A DNA stretch of 64,000 nt, from NCBI GenBank assembly GCA_020747045.1, contig JAGTJN010000013.1, positions 806,001 to 870,000 on the forward strand. The letters are read 5' to 3'. Source of the DNA: Phaeosphaeria sp. MPI-PUGE-AT-0046c (lineage: Eukaryota; Ascomycota; Dothideomycetes; Pleosporales; Phaeosphaeriaceae). Within the stretch, counting starts at the first letter, position 1. Every line of letters begins with the position of its first letter. Position numbers and translations under genes: made by a program. The notes under the pieces were generated by a model, which saw only the letters and a list, made by a program, of their open reading frames with translations, was not told where the DNA came from and searched no databases. This document shows, piece by piece, positions 1 to 10,175 of this stretch.

Positions 1-1110
1 TGGTTCATCTGCTCTGCGATTGCGCTCCACATTCAGATTCACCATCCGCTCGCATCGGCGGATGATCCATCGACAGACTCTGTTCCATACTTGGTGGTAC
101 GTACCGAGTATCATAGCCATCACCGACCGCTTCACTAACCTTGATGCTCTCAGACCGTCTTCGTAGGAGAGATGTTCTTCGATATGGGAATGTATTTTCC
201 CAAAGCATCGATTCTCTCTTTCTATTGGTGGCTCATCCCCATAGGTTTTCGTCGCCTTCGAGTCGCATTGTATATTGGAACGGCGTACGCAACTTGTGCT
301 TTCGTCTCCTCGTTCTTGATGAACATGTTGATCGCAGCGCCTATCTCGAACAATTGGTAAACCACCTGCTGTCTTGCGATCTTCAAAACTTACATCTACA
401 GGTCGATCCAGGGCCAATATTCTTCGCTGTGGAATTCATTAACAGCCGTAATTGTGAACTGGTGCCTAAACTTTTCCACGGACCTGCTTGGTGCGTGTTT
501 CAACGCTTCGACTGTACGTATGCTAATAAATCCAGTGTTTGTCCTTCCTTTCTTCTTCATTACCTGCCTACAACTACGCAAACGCCAAAAGCTTGCTTTG
601 TGTGGCGTCTTCTCGCTCGGTCTCATCACCATGGTACTCAGTCTTAGTCGTTTCATTGTGTTCACGATGAGCACCACGGCTGTTGATGATGCTTCAGGCA
701 GTAAGTAACTTCTCTATATTTCTACTACTCCAGGAAACTTTGCATTGAGCTAACAGTGATCAGATTTATGGTTTACCGCTGAAATGGCCACTGCAACGAT
801 TGTTGTCTCGCTTCCCGCACTTAAACCCCTAATCATGAAGGTCACTCCTCATAACACAACACATAGCGAAGGGCACATACGGAGCAGCCAACACCAATCT
901 CTACAACATAAGCACCGGACCAATGGTTCGACCCGACTCGGTGTCGAGAATGAAGAACTTTGCGACGACGAGATTCAGCTCGTGCTCCAAGAATCACGCA
1001 AAACCAGTTTGAGCGCAACGACCAGAACGATCAATAATGTCGATAGGCATGAAAGCGGAGGCAACGTCAAAACAGAAATTCATGTCAACGTTGTGGGGAA
1101 AGACGTATGA
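1..1110 (+). CDS. Rhodopsin-domain integral membrane protein (5' end outside window)
   Basis: Five exons fit: 1-96, 154-356, 402-490, 536-700 and 764-1110. All joins keep frame, giving 299 visible residues. The introns have GT..AG ends, and CTAAC- or CTAAT-like branch sites are visible in introns 1, 3 and 4. Hallmarks of the fungal rhodopsin-domain family are readable in order: YFPKASIL and FYWWLIP in an early helix, the PISNNW loop, NWCLNFSTDLL, VLPFFF followed by QLRKRQKLAL, and LWFTAEMATA before the last helix. A polar tail of about 100 residues follows. Several hydrophobic segments predict a multi-pass membrane protein. The family is common in Pezizomycotina and mostly uncharacterised; some members resemble PTH11-type receptors, but no CFEM domain is visible here. 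The N-terminus lies outside the window. A second family member lies at 41689-42985. Confidence 0.85.
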
Positions 1111-1383
1111 TGAGATCTATATCTATCTCCATTTGTCCCACGATAGCAATTTTGAGATACGAATGCGACGGTGGCGGCCAGATGCAAATTCCCACATCAG
1201 CTCAGGCTGATACTTGTCCTGTTAACTTAAAGTAGACGTGAACCTTGAATGAGGCGGTGCAAGGCCGCCTGAACTCACGTCAGCTGGTGGCTGCTGACAC
1301 AAAATCACACTATCTCTTGATATAACATCAACGCAGTTTGGTGTATCCTACGACATGATCATATTTTGTACCACATCGTCATG

Positions 1384-1941
1384 GGCCAGATTCGAGTAGA
1401 AATTGAGATCGAATCACCGCCGGAAGAAGTACGCGCAATCGTAAGCGAGTCACCGAGACACACATTTGCGCCAGCTGATATTTCGAAGGTCCTGGACTTT
1501 GCGCGCTATTCTGAGTGGCACACGTCGTTTATTCAGAGTATAGCGACCAGCCCTCCGAAGCAAGACGTGCAGAAGCTCTACTAAGGCCAAACATTAAACG
1601 TCAAAGTCGGTGGCGTTAAGCTCGTTCCCATCGTCAAATCGAATACTCCAACAGAGCTCAGTTGGCACGGCGCAGCATTTGGTGGCGCTTTTTCTGGCAC
1701 GCATTACTTCAGGTTCTTGGATAGTCATATCACCCCCAATGGTACCACCTTCGTGCATGGTGAGGATTATGATGGGTGGATGTCGTGGCTATTCAGCGAC
1801 GGCATATTTGGACTTGGCCGAGGTATCGCATTGAAGATGTACAATGGGTTTGCAGAAGACGTGAAGAAAAGGATGGAGGAGCGCAGGAAGTTGAGAGATG
1901 GCATTACAGCGTCGCAGAGCGATCCGTGGGTCAAATTGTAG
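1384..1941 (+). pseudogene. SRPBCC/START-like (polyketide cyclase-type) gene with in-frame stop
   Basis: Exon 1 is 1384-1440. A 48-bp intron (1441-1488, GTAAGC..AAG) is in frame, and exon 2 runs to the stop at 1941. The joined product has the usual small SRPBCC layout: VRAIVLDFARYSEWHTSF near the start, a middle strand NVKVGG, then HYFRFLDS, GTTFVHGEDYDGW and an amphipathic C-terminal helix ending in KKRMEERRKL. Such proteins bind hydrophobic ligands or act as cyclases; the substrate is unknown. A TAA at 1582-1584 interrupts the reading frame just before a conserved segment. It could be a nonsense mutation of C-to-T type. Alternatively, 1538-1585 can be read as a second 48-bp intron, but that removes residues normally present and has a poor branch site. 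I favour a recent pseudogene or stop-carrying allele. Confidence 0.6.
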
Positions 1942-1968
1942 ATTATCGCCAAGATTGCATTCTTTCTA

Positions 1969-3000
1969 TTATCGTTGCGACACTGGCTTGATGTTCTTGA
2001 AAGTCTTCGTGATATTTGTGATGGCATCCTCAACTGGCAGACGCTCCATTGAACTTGCGCCATAAAATCCTTGCACGCCGCTCGTTCGACTGATCACGTA
2101 CTCTGCATCCTCTGGTTTCGCGATGGGACCACCGTGACATAGGAGAATCACATCGTCCTTGATCTTGACAGCTGCGTCTCGAATTTCTTGAATTAGCTTC
2201 ACGCAATCGTCCAAACTTTTGCCGCTTGTTGCTCCGATGCTACCGGACGTCGTTAAGCCCATGTGAGCAACCAAGATATCGGCACCAGCGTCGGCCATCT
2301 TTTTCGCTTCTTCTACATTGAAGACATAAGGTGTAGTTAACAAGTCCATCCTACGCGCTTTTCGAATTACTTCGACTTCGGCGTCATAACTCATACCCGT
2401 CTCTTCGAGGTTCTGGCGAAACATGCCGTCAATGAGTCCGACAGTTGGGAAGTTTTGCACGCCCGCAAAACCGAGATCTTTGAGCTGCTTGAGGAACCGA
2501 TCCATATCACGGAATGGGTCGGTTGCACATACACCTGCGAGAACTGGGGTATGCTTCACAACTGGTAGCACTTCGTTTGCCTGTCGAGTCAATCGAGTGC
2601 AGAATCGGTTTCTGAAGTCACGTACCATGTCCAGCACCACATCATTGGCGTTCCCATAAGGCATCAGCCCTGCTAGTGAGCCTCTTCCAGCCATACGAAA
2701 GCGTCCGCTGTTATAGATGATGATCATATCGCCGCCACCTTGTTCAATGAATTTTGCGGACAGCCCAATCCCGGCCCCAGCACCGACAATGATGTTTCCA
2801 TTCTTGATGGACTTTCGCAATTTTTCGAGTATAGCCTTGCGATCTGTCGGAGGGCCCATTTTTAATTTTGATTTGGAAAACAAGGCAATTACTGCTTTGA
2901 TGGCTTGCGCTTGGTGATTGCGAAGAGATGCAGGTGCGAAAGAATTAGTGACGTAATCGCTGGATCGCGGGGACTTTCCGTCAGTGAGCGTCTTTCTCAA
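1969..3000 (-). CDS. TIM-barrel protein of the Tm-1 C-terminal type
   Basis: This is a single uninterrupted frame of 343 codons. The conserved part begins at Met48 (codon 2857-2859), where related proteins start, so the first 47 residues may be untranslated leader. Readable signatures include NIIVGAGAGIGLSAKF, DMIIIYNSGRFRMAGRGSLA and LMPYGNAND, then VLAGVCATDPFRDM, VQNFPTVGLIDGMFR and a late VILLCHGGPI. These fit the TIM-barrel family known as the C-terminal half of tomato Tm-1 and as stand-alone bacterial and fungal enzymes annotated phosphoenolpyruvate-hydrolase-like. The real reaction is not settled for the family. It lies head to head with the UPF0261 gene at 3073, sharing a promoter region of 72 bp (213 bp if Met48 is used). 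That arrangement suggests co-regulation and a shared complex. Confidence 0.85.
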   Translation of the reverse strand: MRKTLTDGKSPRSSDYVTNSFAPASLRNHQAQAIKAVIALFSKSKLKMGPPTDRKAILEKLRKSIKNGNIIVGAGAGIGLSAKFIEQGGGDMIIIYNSGRFRMAGRGSLAGLMPYGNANDVVLDMVRDFRNRFCTRLTRQANEVLPVVKHTPVLAGVCATDPFRDMDRFLKQLKDLGFAGVQNFPTVGLIDGMFRQNLEETGMSYDAEVEVIRKARRMDLLTTPYVFNVEEAKKMADAGADILVAHMGLTTSGSIGATSGKSLDDCVKLIQEIRDAAVKIKDDVILLCHGGPIAKPEDAEYVISRTSGVQGFYGASSMERLPVEDAITNITKTFKNIKPVSQR

Positions 3001-3072
3001 CTTGCTACATCAATACTAAACAATTGCGAGTATCTTTAGTTGCAGCCCATATCATTGTCATCTTAATGCAAC

Positions 3073-4335
3073 ATGTCTCCGCAACCTTGCGTTGCACTGA
3101 TTGGCACCTGCGATACCAAGCTCGAGGAGTTAATCTACCTGCATAGCGAGATCTCTCGCAACGACGTGAATGTACTCTTCATCGATGTCGGACGAAACCC
3201 GGTGCAACATAAACTGATCAACATTGATCAGATTCGCCTGTTGAAAGACTATGGCGACAATCAGGATGTTAGTTGCTTATCTCGGGGCGAAATCATCAAG
3301 ATGATGGCTGCTTGTGCCACCAAAGCAGTCAAGCAGTTACACGCAGAAGCCAAGATACATGCTATCATCTCGGCGGGAGGCTCCAGTGGTACATCGCTCG
3401 CTGCAGAAGTTATGCGGAATGCACTTCCAGTTGGGTTTCCCAAGTTGATTGTGTCGACGGTAGCAAGTGGGAATACGGGACCCATCATCCAAGAGACAGA
3501 TATCACTCTCATGAACTCTGTTGTTGACATTGCCGGTCTAAACAAGATCCTCCGGGGTATTCTTAACAATGCAGGCCATGCAGTCGCAGCCATGTCGCAT
3601 GGATACATGTCCAGCCCCGAGAACAATTACAAGCAGGCGGATACAAAGAAGCGTGTTGGCATAACGATGTTTGGCGTCACTACCCCTGCCGTGGACACGA
3701 TTCGAGAGCACTTAGAATCTAACTACGACATCGAAGTTTATGTCTTCCATGCAACAGGACATGGAGGCAAGGCGATGGAGCGGCTTGTACGTGAAGGTGG
3801 ACTGGATGCAGTGCTTGATCTCACTACCACGGAGATATGCGATCATATCACAGGAGGAATCATGAGCGCTGGTCCGCTTCGTCTCCAAGCAGGAGCCCAG
3901 GCTGGCATACCCAGTATCATCTCCGTTGGTGCGACTGACATGACCAACTTTGGACCGAGAAACACCGTGCCAGAGCGATACCAGGGCCGGAAGCTCCACG
4001 AGCACAATGCCGTCGTAACTCTGATGAGGACTTCAAAGGATGAAGCACGACAGGTTGGCAATTTCATCACCGACCAATTGATGCAGCATGCCAAGGACAC
4101 CGATGCAATCGAAGTGTGGCTGCCTAGAGGAGGAATTAGCATGATTGCTGAGCCCGGCGGACCCTTCGCAGATGAAGAAGCTGACTCAGTTCTTTTCGAT
4201 ACGATAAAGGAAGACTTGTCAAACAGCGGCATCAGCGTGGTGGAAGACGCACGCGCCATCAATGACGCTGCTTTTGCGTACGACATCGCTGAGGCTCTAA
4301 TATCCAAGATGGGAATCGAGTCGAAAGGTATTTGA
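3073..4335 (+). CDS. UPF0261 / Tm-1-like ATP-binding domain protein
   Basis: This is one intronless frame of 420 residues. The start matches the family: a short N-terminus leads directly into VALIGTCDTKLEEL, the nucleotide-binding first strand. Further family marks are FIDVGRNP, IISAGGSSGTSLAAEVMR, VSTVASGNT, DITLMNSVVDIAGLN, GITMFGVTTPAVD and VFHATGHGGKAMERL. Family length is about 400 residues, so it looks complete. This is the N-terminal half of plant Tm-1, which binds ATP and in tomato blocks the tobamovirus replicase; the native cellular role of microbial members is unknown. The partner TIM-barrel half is encoded divergently just upstream (1969-3000), so the two halves of the plant fusion sit as two genes here. 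I see no lesion. Confidence 0.88.
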   Translation: MSPQPCVALIGTCDTKLEELIYLHSEISRNDVNVLFIDVGRNPVQHKLINIDQIRLLKDYGDNQDVSCLSRGEIIKMMAACATKAVKQLHAEAKIHAIISAGGSSGTSLAAEVMRNALPVGFPKLIVSTVASGNTGPIIQETDITLMNSVVDIAGLNKILRGILNNAGHAVAAMSHGYMSSPENNYKQADTKKRVGITMFGVTTPAVDTIREHLESNYDIEVYVFHATGHGGKAMERLVREGGLDAVLDLTTTEICDHITGGIMSAGPLRLQAGAQAGIPSIISVGATDMTNFGPRNTVPERYQGRKLHEHNAVVTLMRTSKDEARQVGNFITDQLMQHAKDTDAIEVWLPRGGISMIAEPGGPFADEEADSVLFDTIKEDLSNSGISVVEDARAINDAAFAYDIAEALISKMGIESKGI

Positions 4336-4516
4336 TACGCTCAAATGCGTCCTTGACCGTGATCGGTGAGCCCCTGGGCCGAAACAGCCGGTGACGGTGT
4401 CGCAGGATAAACTCGGGGGTCAGGCGTTCTGCACTAACCTCCCGACACCGCTATTGATTGGCTGGTCTCGCACTCAGCCCCAAACATTGGCAGATCCTGC
4501 AAATGACCCCCAGCAT

Positions 4517-4522
4517 TATAAG
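4517..4522 (+). promoter_or_regulatory. TATA-like box of the GH76 gene
   Basis: TATAAG lies about 85 bases upstream of the ATG at 4608, at a plausible core-promoter distance. It is the only such match in the 270-bp intergenic stretch. Confidence 0.4.
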
Positions 4523-4607
4523 ACGCCCATCCCCGGATTAGACATTATTCGACAACACTCATTGACGGTCACCCCTTCCATTCACTCGTTTCAATATCTG
4601 TCTCACA

Positions 4608-6029
4608 ATGTTCGCACGCAAAAGTGCCCTTACGATCGTTTTCCCACTTTTCTTTCGACAGATCTTGGGACAGTCGGGACTCCAGCTTGAGGTCGAAAGT
4701 CAGGAATCCATCAAGTCCGTAGCGAAGAGCCTTACAGGTGGGCTTATCGCAGCCTACAATGAGGAACTGAAAGAGAATGGAGTGCCTGGCTTGTTCGGTG
4801 GGGACACATATTGGTGGGAAGCGGGTACTGTTTGGAACGCCATCGCCGAATATTCCTACCTCACTGGTGACCACCAATATGACGAGACCATTTCGGAAGC
4901 TCTACAATGGCAACTTGGTGAATATGATGCATACATGCCTGCCAACCAGACCAAAACCCTTGGCAACGACGATCAGAGCTGCTGGGGGCTCGCTGCAATG
5001 ACCGCGGCGGAGGTCGGCCTTGCGAAGCCCAAAAATGCTGAATGGGCGGACTACGCTGTCAACGTCTGGAACACGCAGAATTCGCGTCTTGAGTCCGAAG
5101 AAGGAACAAATGGTACATGTGGTGGTGGTCTTCGATGGCAAATCTTCACATTCAACAACGGATACAACTACAAGAACAGCTTCACTAACGGCAACTTCTT
5201 CCTTCTATCCGCTCGTCTAGCAAAGTTTACCGGTAACACGACCTACTTACAGACCGCAGACAAGGTCTTTAAGTGGTCGCAAGACGTGGGCTTGGTCTCG
5301 AAGGACTTCCATGTTTACGACGGTACTTCTACCACTGAGAACTGCACCAACATTGCGCCGATACAGTGGACTTCCAATGTCGGAGTCTATGCTGAAGGGG
5401 CCGCTCTCATGAGCAACATAGTAAGAAACAACCAGACCAAGGATGGTGGTACCAATGACTTACAATTATCACAGACTTCCGCTCAGAAATGGACAGACGC
5501 CGTCAAAAGCTTTGTGAACAGCTCTTCCATCTTCATGTCGAACGGCAGCAATATCATCACCGAAGTTGCTTGCGAGAGATCAGGAAAATGCAACATCGAC
5601 CAGCGTGCCTTCAAAGGTATCTTTGCTCGCACAATGGCTCGCACCGCTGTGGCTTCCCCATGGATGGCCGATACTATCAATGAAGTTTTGAAAGTCAATG
5701 CCAAAGCAGCGGCTGGTGCCTGTGAGAACGCGGGCAACCCAAAGTGTAGCAGCTGGGCTGCTGCATCCAAGGGGGGCCGGAAAACTGCCGCTGATGGCAA
5801 CATCGGCGAGGTATTCTCTGCGCTGGAGGTCATTCAAGGTCTATTGTACCCCTCTGCAAAAGGAATGATAACTGCAAATGGTAGTAGTGGAGGGAACATG
5901 ACGCAGAACGGAGGTGCGTCAAGCGTCTCTGGTACTGGTGCACCGCAAGCCACTGGCGCAGCTGCTTCGATAGCGTCGAGCATGATGGCAGTTTTTGCCA
6001 TTGCCTTCGCAACTGCGCTGAGCTTGTAG
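4608..6029 (+). CDS. GH76 mannan endo-1,6-alpha-mannosidase, DFG5/DCW1-like, GPI-anchored
   Basis: This is an intronless frame of 473 residues. An N-terminal signal peptide covers about residues 1-21, with a hydrophobic core and cleavage near GQS. The GH76 domain spans about residues 35-400. It shows FGGDTYWWEAGTVWNA and the paired catalytic aspartates in LGNDDQ (residues 118-123), then CGGGLRW and YNYKNSFTNG. Many N-x-S/T sites are present. The last about 60 residues are Ser/Thr/Gly/Ala rich and end in a hydrophobic segment, as expected for a GPI-attachment signal. The yeast homologues Dfg5/Dcw1 act at the plasma membrane and wall, cleaving GPI-glycan mannose to cross-link wall proteins. Length and motifs look complete. 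A TATA-like box lies upstream. Confidence 0.92.
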   Translation: MFARKSALTIVFPLFFRQILGQSGLQLEVESQESIKSVAKSLTGGLIAAYNEELKENGVPGLFGGDTYWWEAGTVWNAIAEYSYLTGDHQYDETISEALQWQLGEYDAYMPANQTKTLGNDDQSCWGLAAMTAAEVGLAKPKNAEWADYAVNVWNTQNSRLESEEGTNGTCGGGLRWQIFTFNNGYNYKNSFTNGNFFLLSARLAKFTGNTTYLQTADKVFKWSQDVGLVSKDFHVYDGTSTTENCTNIAPIQWTSNVGVYAEGAALMSNIVRNNQTKDGGTNDLQLSQTSAQKWTDAVKSFVNSSSIFMSNGSNIITEVACERSGKCNIDQRAFKGIFARTMARTAVASPWMADTINEVLKVNAKAAAGACENAGNPKCSSWAAASKGGRKTAADGNIGEVFSALEVIQGLLYPSAKGMITANGSSGGNMTQNGGASSVSGTGAPQATGAAASIASSMMAVFAIAFATALSL

Positions 6030-6269
6030 GTGTGCACACTTCTTTCACCATGACTTTCAAATTATCGTATATTACTTGACATCACATATCTAATTCGGTT
6101 GGATCTGTGTCACTGCAGCTTTCCTCACTGCCTGCTGTTGTCACATGAGTGATCTCAGTCGAGGCCTGTGCAACCTGGTCAACCAAGCTATCACTCACTT
6201 CAATTTTTTTCGATTCTTCTACACTGTGCGAACCCAACCCAAGTCTACGATTCGAGGACGCGCCTTCTG
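6030..6269. other. 3' flank of GH76 gene
   Basis: No coding signal is seen in this stretch. It probably holds the 3' UTR and terminator of the mannosidase gene, but no clear polyadenylation motif can be fixed. Confidence 0.3.
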
Positions 6270-6700
6270 TCATGGAGGAGCCTTAGAACTAAGCGACGCC
6301 GTCTAGTCCCTCCACCGCTACGCCTCATTGTCCTACCCCGAATTCTGGCATGTGGTACTTCTTCAAGCTTAATTATGACATCCGCAATCGCATCTACAAG
6401 TATACCTCCGCATCGGCAAAACTTTGTGCTTCGAGCATGATCGCCCCAGTGGAAAGGTCTCCAGACTCTAGACGAAGTTGCAGCCAATCTATTCGAAGCG
6501 CTACTTGATTTTAATCAGCTACGGCTCATCAACAAATTTCTCAATGCTAAGACGAAAGGTCACGAGATTGGGGACAACTACTTGTGCTTCCAGGATTTCG
6601 GAGATGTTACATACTTCCTCAAACGTTGCGGTGCCACATCTAAGCCACACAAGGACTACCACATATCTTCTGGAAAGCGATCTTCCTCCTTGTCATAACA
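6270..6700 (+). pseudogene. Remnant of an F-box-like LPxEIRNRIY-type gene
   Basis: One frame carries FKLNYDIRNRIYKYTSAS (about 6358-6412), which resembles the opening motif of the large fungal family that starts with an F-box-like LPxEIRNxIY segment. A different frame picks up right after it. It crosses a TGA at 6438-6440 and then stays open for about 80 codons to 6697, including LDEVAANLFEALLDF and NYLCFQDFGDVTYFLKR. At least one frameshift and one stop are therefore needed to read it, and no start or splice model repairs both. I call it a decayed gene fragment. The family assignment rests on one short motif. Confidence 0.35.
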
Positions 6701-7868
6701 AAGACTCGCCCATGCAAATGATCATATAGTCTAGAAGTGCTTATCTGAATACTCCTATCCGAGGTGAACATCGTAACCTATCGCCAATGAATTCGATCAA
6801 TCTAATACGATTGGGAAATAATCAAGCCATTCTACAGCGTCCGCCTGCTTTGATGGATGTCCTGGTTATAGACTCCTCGTTACCACACTCTTTCATAAGT
6901 TTCATTTAGCAGCGCGTTGAGAAGATAGCTTCATCCCTTCGGAGCCTATCTCCAGTCTTCCCTGAAGACCACCGCTTCTTCCCCAAGCACGAAAATGTTG
7001 ACGATAATTCCTTTGAGATAGGTATCTTGTTTCCTTCTGTGGCGGGTCGAATGAATGCTGCCCAAGTGCAGTGTTATTGGGAATTCGTTACTGAAAGTCG
7101 CCCAGCACTTGGTTAAGACTGGCATTTGAATCAGAAGTATGCCAACTGGGCGGGGTCAACCACCTTGATTGGACATTCGAGCAAAGCTGGGAGTCGAGGA
7201 TGGCGGATATTGGAAGAAACCTATGATGAGGGCAAAGCACGGGAACGTCTGGAAGAAGGCAGGCTGTGGGGTTCAGGTCGCCCGGACCGGCATCTCACGC
7301 TTCTGATGAGTTGTTAGGGGATCTACGGCAAGCCACCAGGGATGTATCAATTTCATGCCAAGTCATACACTTCTCAGCTTGCGCGCACTGTTTCACCATG
7401 AGAACAGCTGTATGGCAGATATATAGCAAGCCCCCGTTGTCAACCATTCGTTTGCTATGCGGGACGGTTTCTGCAAAGCGCCTCATAAGCCGTCAGAACT
7501 ATTAATGGAGAGACTGTACCTTGTAACACTTTCGATTTTCCGCTCCTACCTCCACTTCGCTATTCGTCCGCACAGAGGTACTTTTCCTTCACCATCGTTT
7601 CATCGAAGTTTGCGCTGCGTTCATCGTCATCAATACCGCCTTAAACGTAGCATTATGACAAAGTGTCAGTCAATGCATTTATGTTTCCCGGTGCAATTTG
7701 CGAAACTCTCATTGCTGAGTTACTCAATAATTTACTCTAGTCTCAAGAGCCACTGCGCAACTCAAACATCTACTACATTGCACTACATCCGTCGCAATCG
7801 ACCCCTCAGTCTTCAGTCCAGAAAGTTGACACTGGTGCTCAATGTGAAAAGGCCTCAGTGGCTACAGA
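6701..7868. other. No gene recognised
   Basis: Short open frames only, with no protein family recognised. The base composition is ordinary, unlike the AT-rich block. It may contain further debris of the neighbouring F-box-like remnant. Confidence 0.3.
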
Positions 7869-8192
7869 TTAAACGCGACCTGCAGCAGATTTCGCATCAA
7901 CTTCGCTCTTATATGTCTTCTGAGCGCCCGGTGAATCAATAGTCACATCGTCGCTTAGTTGTGGTAGCCTGCGCATCGACCTCGCTCTTGTAAGACTACC
8001 TAGTGTGAGGCGAGGTGATAACGACATCGCTTGCTGGTGCATCGACCTCATCTTCGTACCAGGTAGTGATGGCTGCGACTTCCACGCGTACCTCGAAAGT
8101 GCTTAGTGTTATCCGGACTTCAGTGGGGAGTGGGCTGCGAATCCGACAGCGAAGAGGGCCTTGAGGGCGGCGAGGAGTGGGCTGGGTTTCAT
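7869..8192 (-). pseudogene. Broken small secreted protein with 7-residue-type internal repeats
   Basis: Reading leftwards from an ATG at 8190-8192, a signal-peptide-like start (MKPSPLLAALKALFAVGFA) is followed by a frame change and then by an acidic segment. The unit YKSEVDA or YEDEVDA appears three times, encoded at about 8038-8058, 7972-7992 and 7888-7908. Between the units are DVVITSP- or DVTIDSP-like stretches. At least one frameshift and one stop interrupt it. The layout is that of a small secreted protein with imperfect repeats, now non-functional. Undetected introns could explain part of the breaks. No family is recognised. Confidence 0.35.
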
Positions 8193-9289
8193 GATATATG
8201 TAATGTGTGTGTGCCGCTGTCGAAGAGCGGGAAGAACCAGGATGATTGCTAAGACATTGGCTGGTCGAATATGGAAATTGTGTATATGCTCGTTCATCAG
8301 CCGTGACTCTGAATATGCCGTCATAACCGCCTATCAAGCCAGGAACACAACATCTAACTACTTTCACGCTGCATGTGTCAATACTTACTTCAATCGGTTT
8401 GCGCGTGACTGCTTCTGTCAAGGGCTTTGAGCACGCCTTATCGCGAAACACTCTCGTTCATGAGCTACAACCATGTATGTAGGATGCGGTGAGCACTATG
8501 TCGATAATCGAACGTCTTTTGTCAACGCATGTAGTTTTACTAAAGGGAGAAGGAGAAATGCAGGCGTGTATGAACCCATGCAAACTGGGAATGAAAATGT
8601 ATGCTGTACAATACACGCGCCGGGAATAATTGGAGTAGAACACTGACAAGCATGGGAATCCTAGACAGGGTTCGTATAGATCCTATACGAACCCTTCGAA
8701 TGAATATGAACAGATCTTACTCCTTGCAGCAGGCATACATCATGCTGATTTGGAAACAGGCGGACGCTGCATGCCGATTTACATCATGCGGAACCTTGCA
8801 GGTTTGTTGAACTAGTACAGCGTAAGTTCTTAGGCCTGCATGCCGTGGTAACAGACTCATTCCATGGGTTGTGAAACTTGGGCAGACCGTTGGACTAAAG
8901 TTTCATAGCTATCAGGCACGACAAGACCTTGGAGAGGGCTCATCTCCACAGCCCAACTGATAACGTACGGATGCTCCGTCGGCACCCAGTCCTTAGACCA
9001 CGGTGTGTGTGGCACGTCTGTATGATTATGCGAAGCTACGGACTGTTCCAATCAAAGCTGTCAGGTTCGATTGGAACTGTCTGTTGTAGACAACGTTATT
9101 AAGAGCCGCAAAGTTGAGCATCGCGTTAGGAAATGGCGCCACAACCGGCGAAGAGTAGAACGTGAGATCCTTTTCGGAAGGGGAAAGCAGTATCGCCACT
9201 GTTGCTCAGGACCGACAGAAAAAAGAGAGGAATTATTTGTCCTATCATCTTCTTTTACATCCTACCTAAGCACTGCAAAATACTCTCGA
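8193..9289. other. No gene recognised
   Basis: Only short open frames occur, with no conserved motif on either strand. Confidence 0.3.
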
Positions 9290-10175
9290 CCTCGCAGAGA
9301 CCGTCTGAGGAGTCCAGAATTATGGCATCTACCGATACAGCAATGATTCACTCTCTCAAGATGAGAAACACCTGCTCGAGGGCTACTCTGACGAATCTTA
9401 AGATCAGGCCAGTAGCGGGGTGCATGTCCCTACGCTTCAGAGCGAGTTTTGAAACCTATCGCAGAAGTCTAAGTAGCAGTTCTCAGTCTGCTTTTCGTGG
9501 GATCGATCGTAATGGACGTTGCTCTCTTCCCTCAGAACCATGGGGCGGATCTGGATGAGCTTTGCACGAGACATTCCACAATTACGTGTATGCATATCTG
9601 ATGGAACGATCAGGCTATACAGCTCAGAAGCTCATGTCAACCCAGGGTCAACAGTTCTTGACAAGCCCATGACATACTCAAATATCTGGTTCAATAGGTC
9701 GCTCTTCAATCAGACGTTTCTAGACAGCCTCCAGGTCTGGAGGTCGACAAGGCGTGGAAAGACCCAGGCCTGAATGATTGGTCTTCTTTTGGCTTCCTGT
9801 AGATGCTTACAAATTAATGAAACCTTGCTGATGAATCCGGAAGTCCGACCTCAAATCATCGAAGAATCGCGAGCCGCAAAAGCAGATTTTCTGTCGAACC
9901 AAGCGAAGCGTTTGAGCTACCGAAGCCGTTGTCGGGCTCCACATGGGCCATTACGTCAATAACATCCTCCAGCAGCTCATTAATACAGCCAACACGGCTC
10001 TGTTCGGACAGATGTAGGTAAACTCGACGGCGCTAAGGGCGTTGCGGAGTTCAGTATACATCACAACTGTAAGAACTTTGACTTAATTCATGAGTGGACG
10101 ATGACACAACAATCCCGGGAGATGGACATCGCAAAGTACCATGAGGGGGATCTGGTCATTAACAAATACCCCTTA
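9290..10175 (+). pseudogene. UstYa-family (DUF3328) pseudogene
   Basis: Fragments in all three frames line up in the order of a DUF3328 protein. First comes YRYSNDSLSQDEKHLLEGY (cytoplasmic N-terminus), then a hydrophobic stretch near 9490-9540 (the single membrane segment). ELCTRHS follows near 9560, then PPGLEVDKAWKD near 9728, GLHMGHYVNNILQQL near 9935, and a C-terminal HHNCKNFDLIHEWTM near 10060-10105. The last two resemble the histidine-containing and CR-F motifs of this family. UstYa-like proteins are oxidases or cyclases in fungal RiPP and mycotoxin clusters. Many stops, several where TGG would be expected, and at least three frame changes show it is dead. No other biosynthetic gene lies nearby. 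Confidence 0.5.

Noticed and set aside
1538..1585. A second intron that would remove the in-frame TAA of the SRPBCC gene
   Set aside because: It would delete residues usually present and the branch site is too close to the acceptor. Kept only as an alternative explanation.
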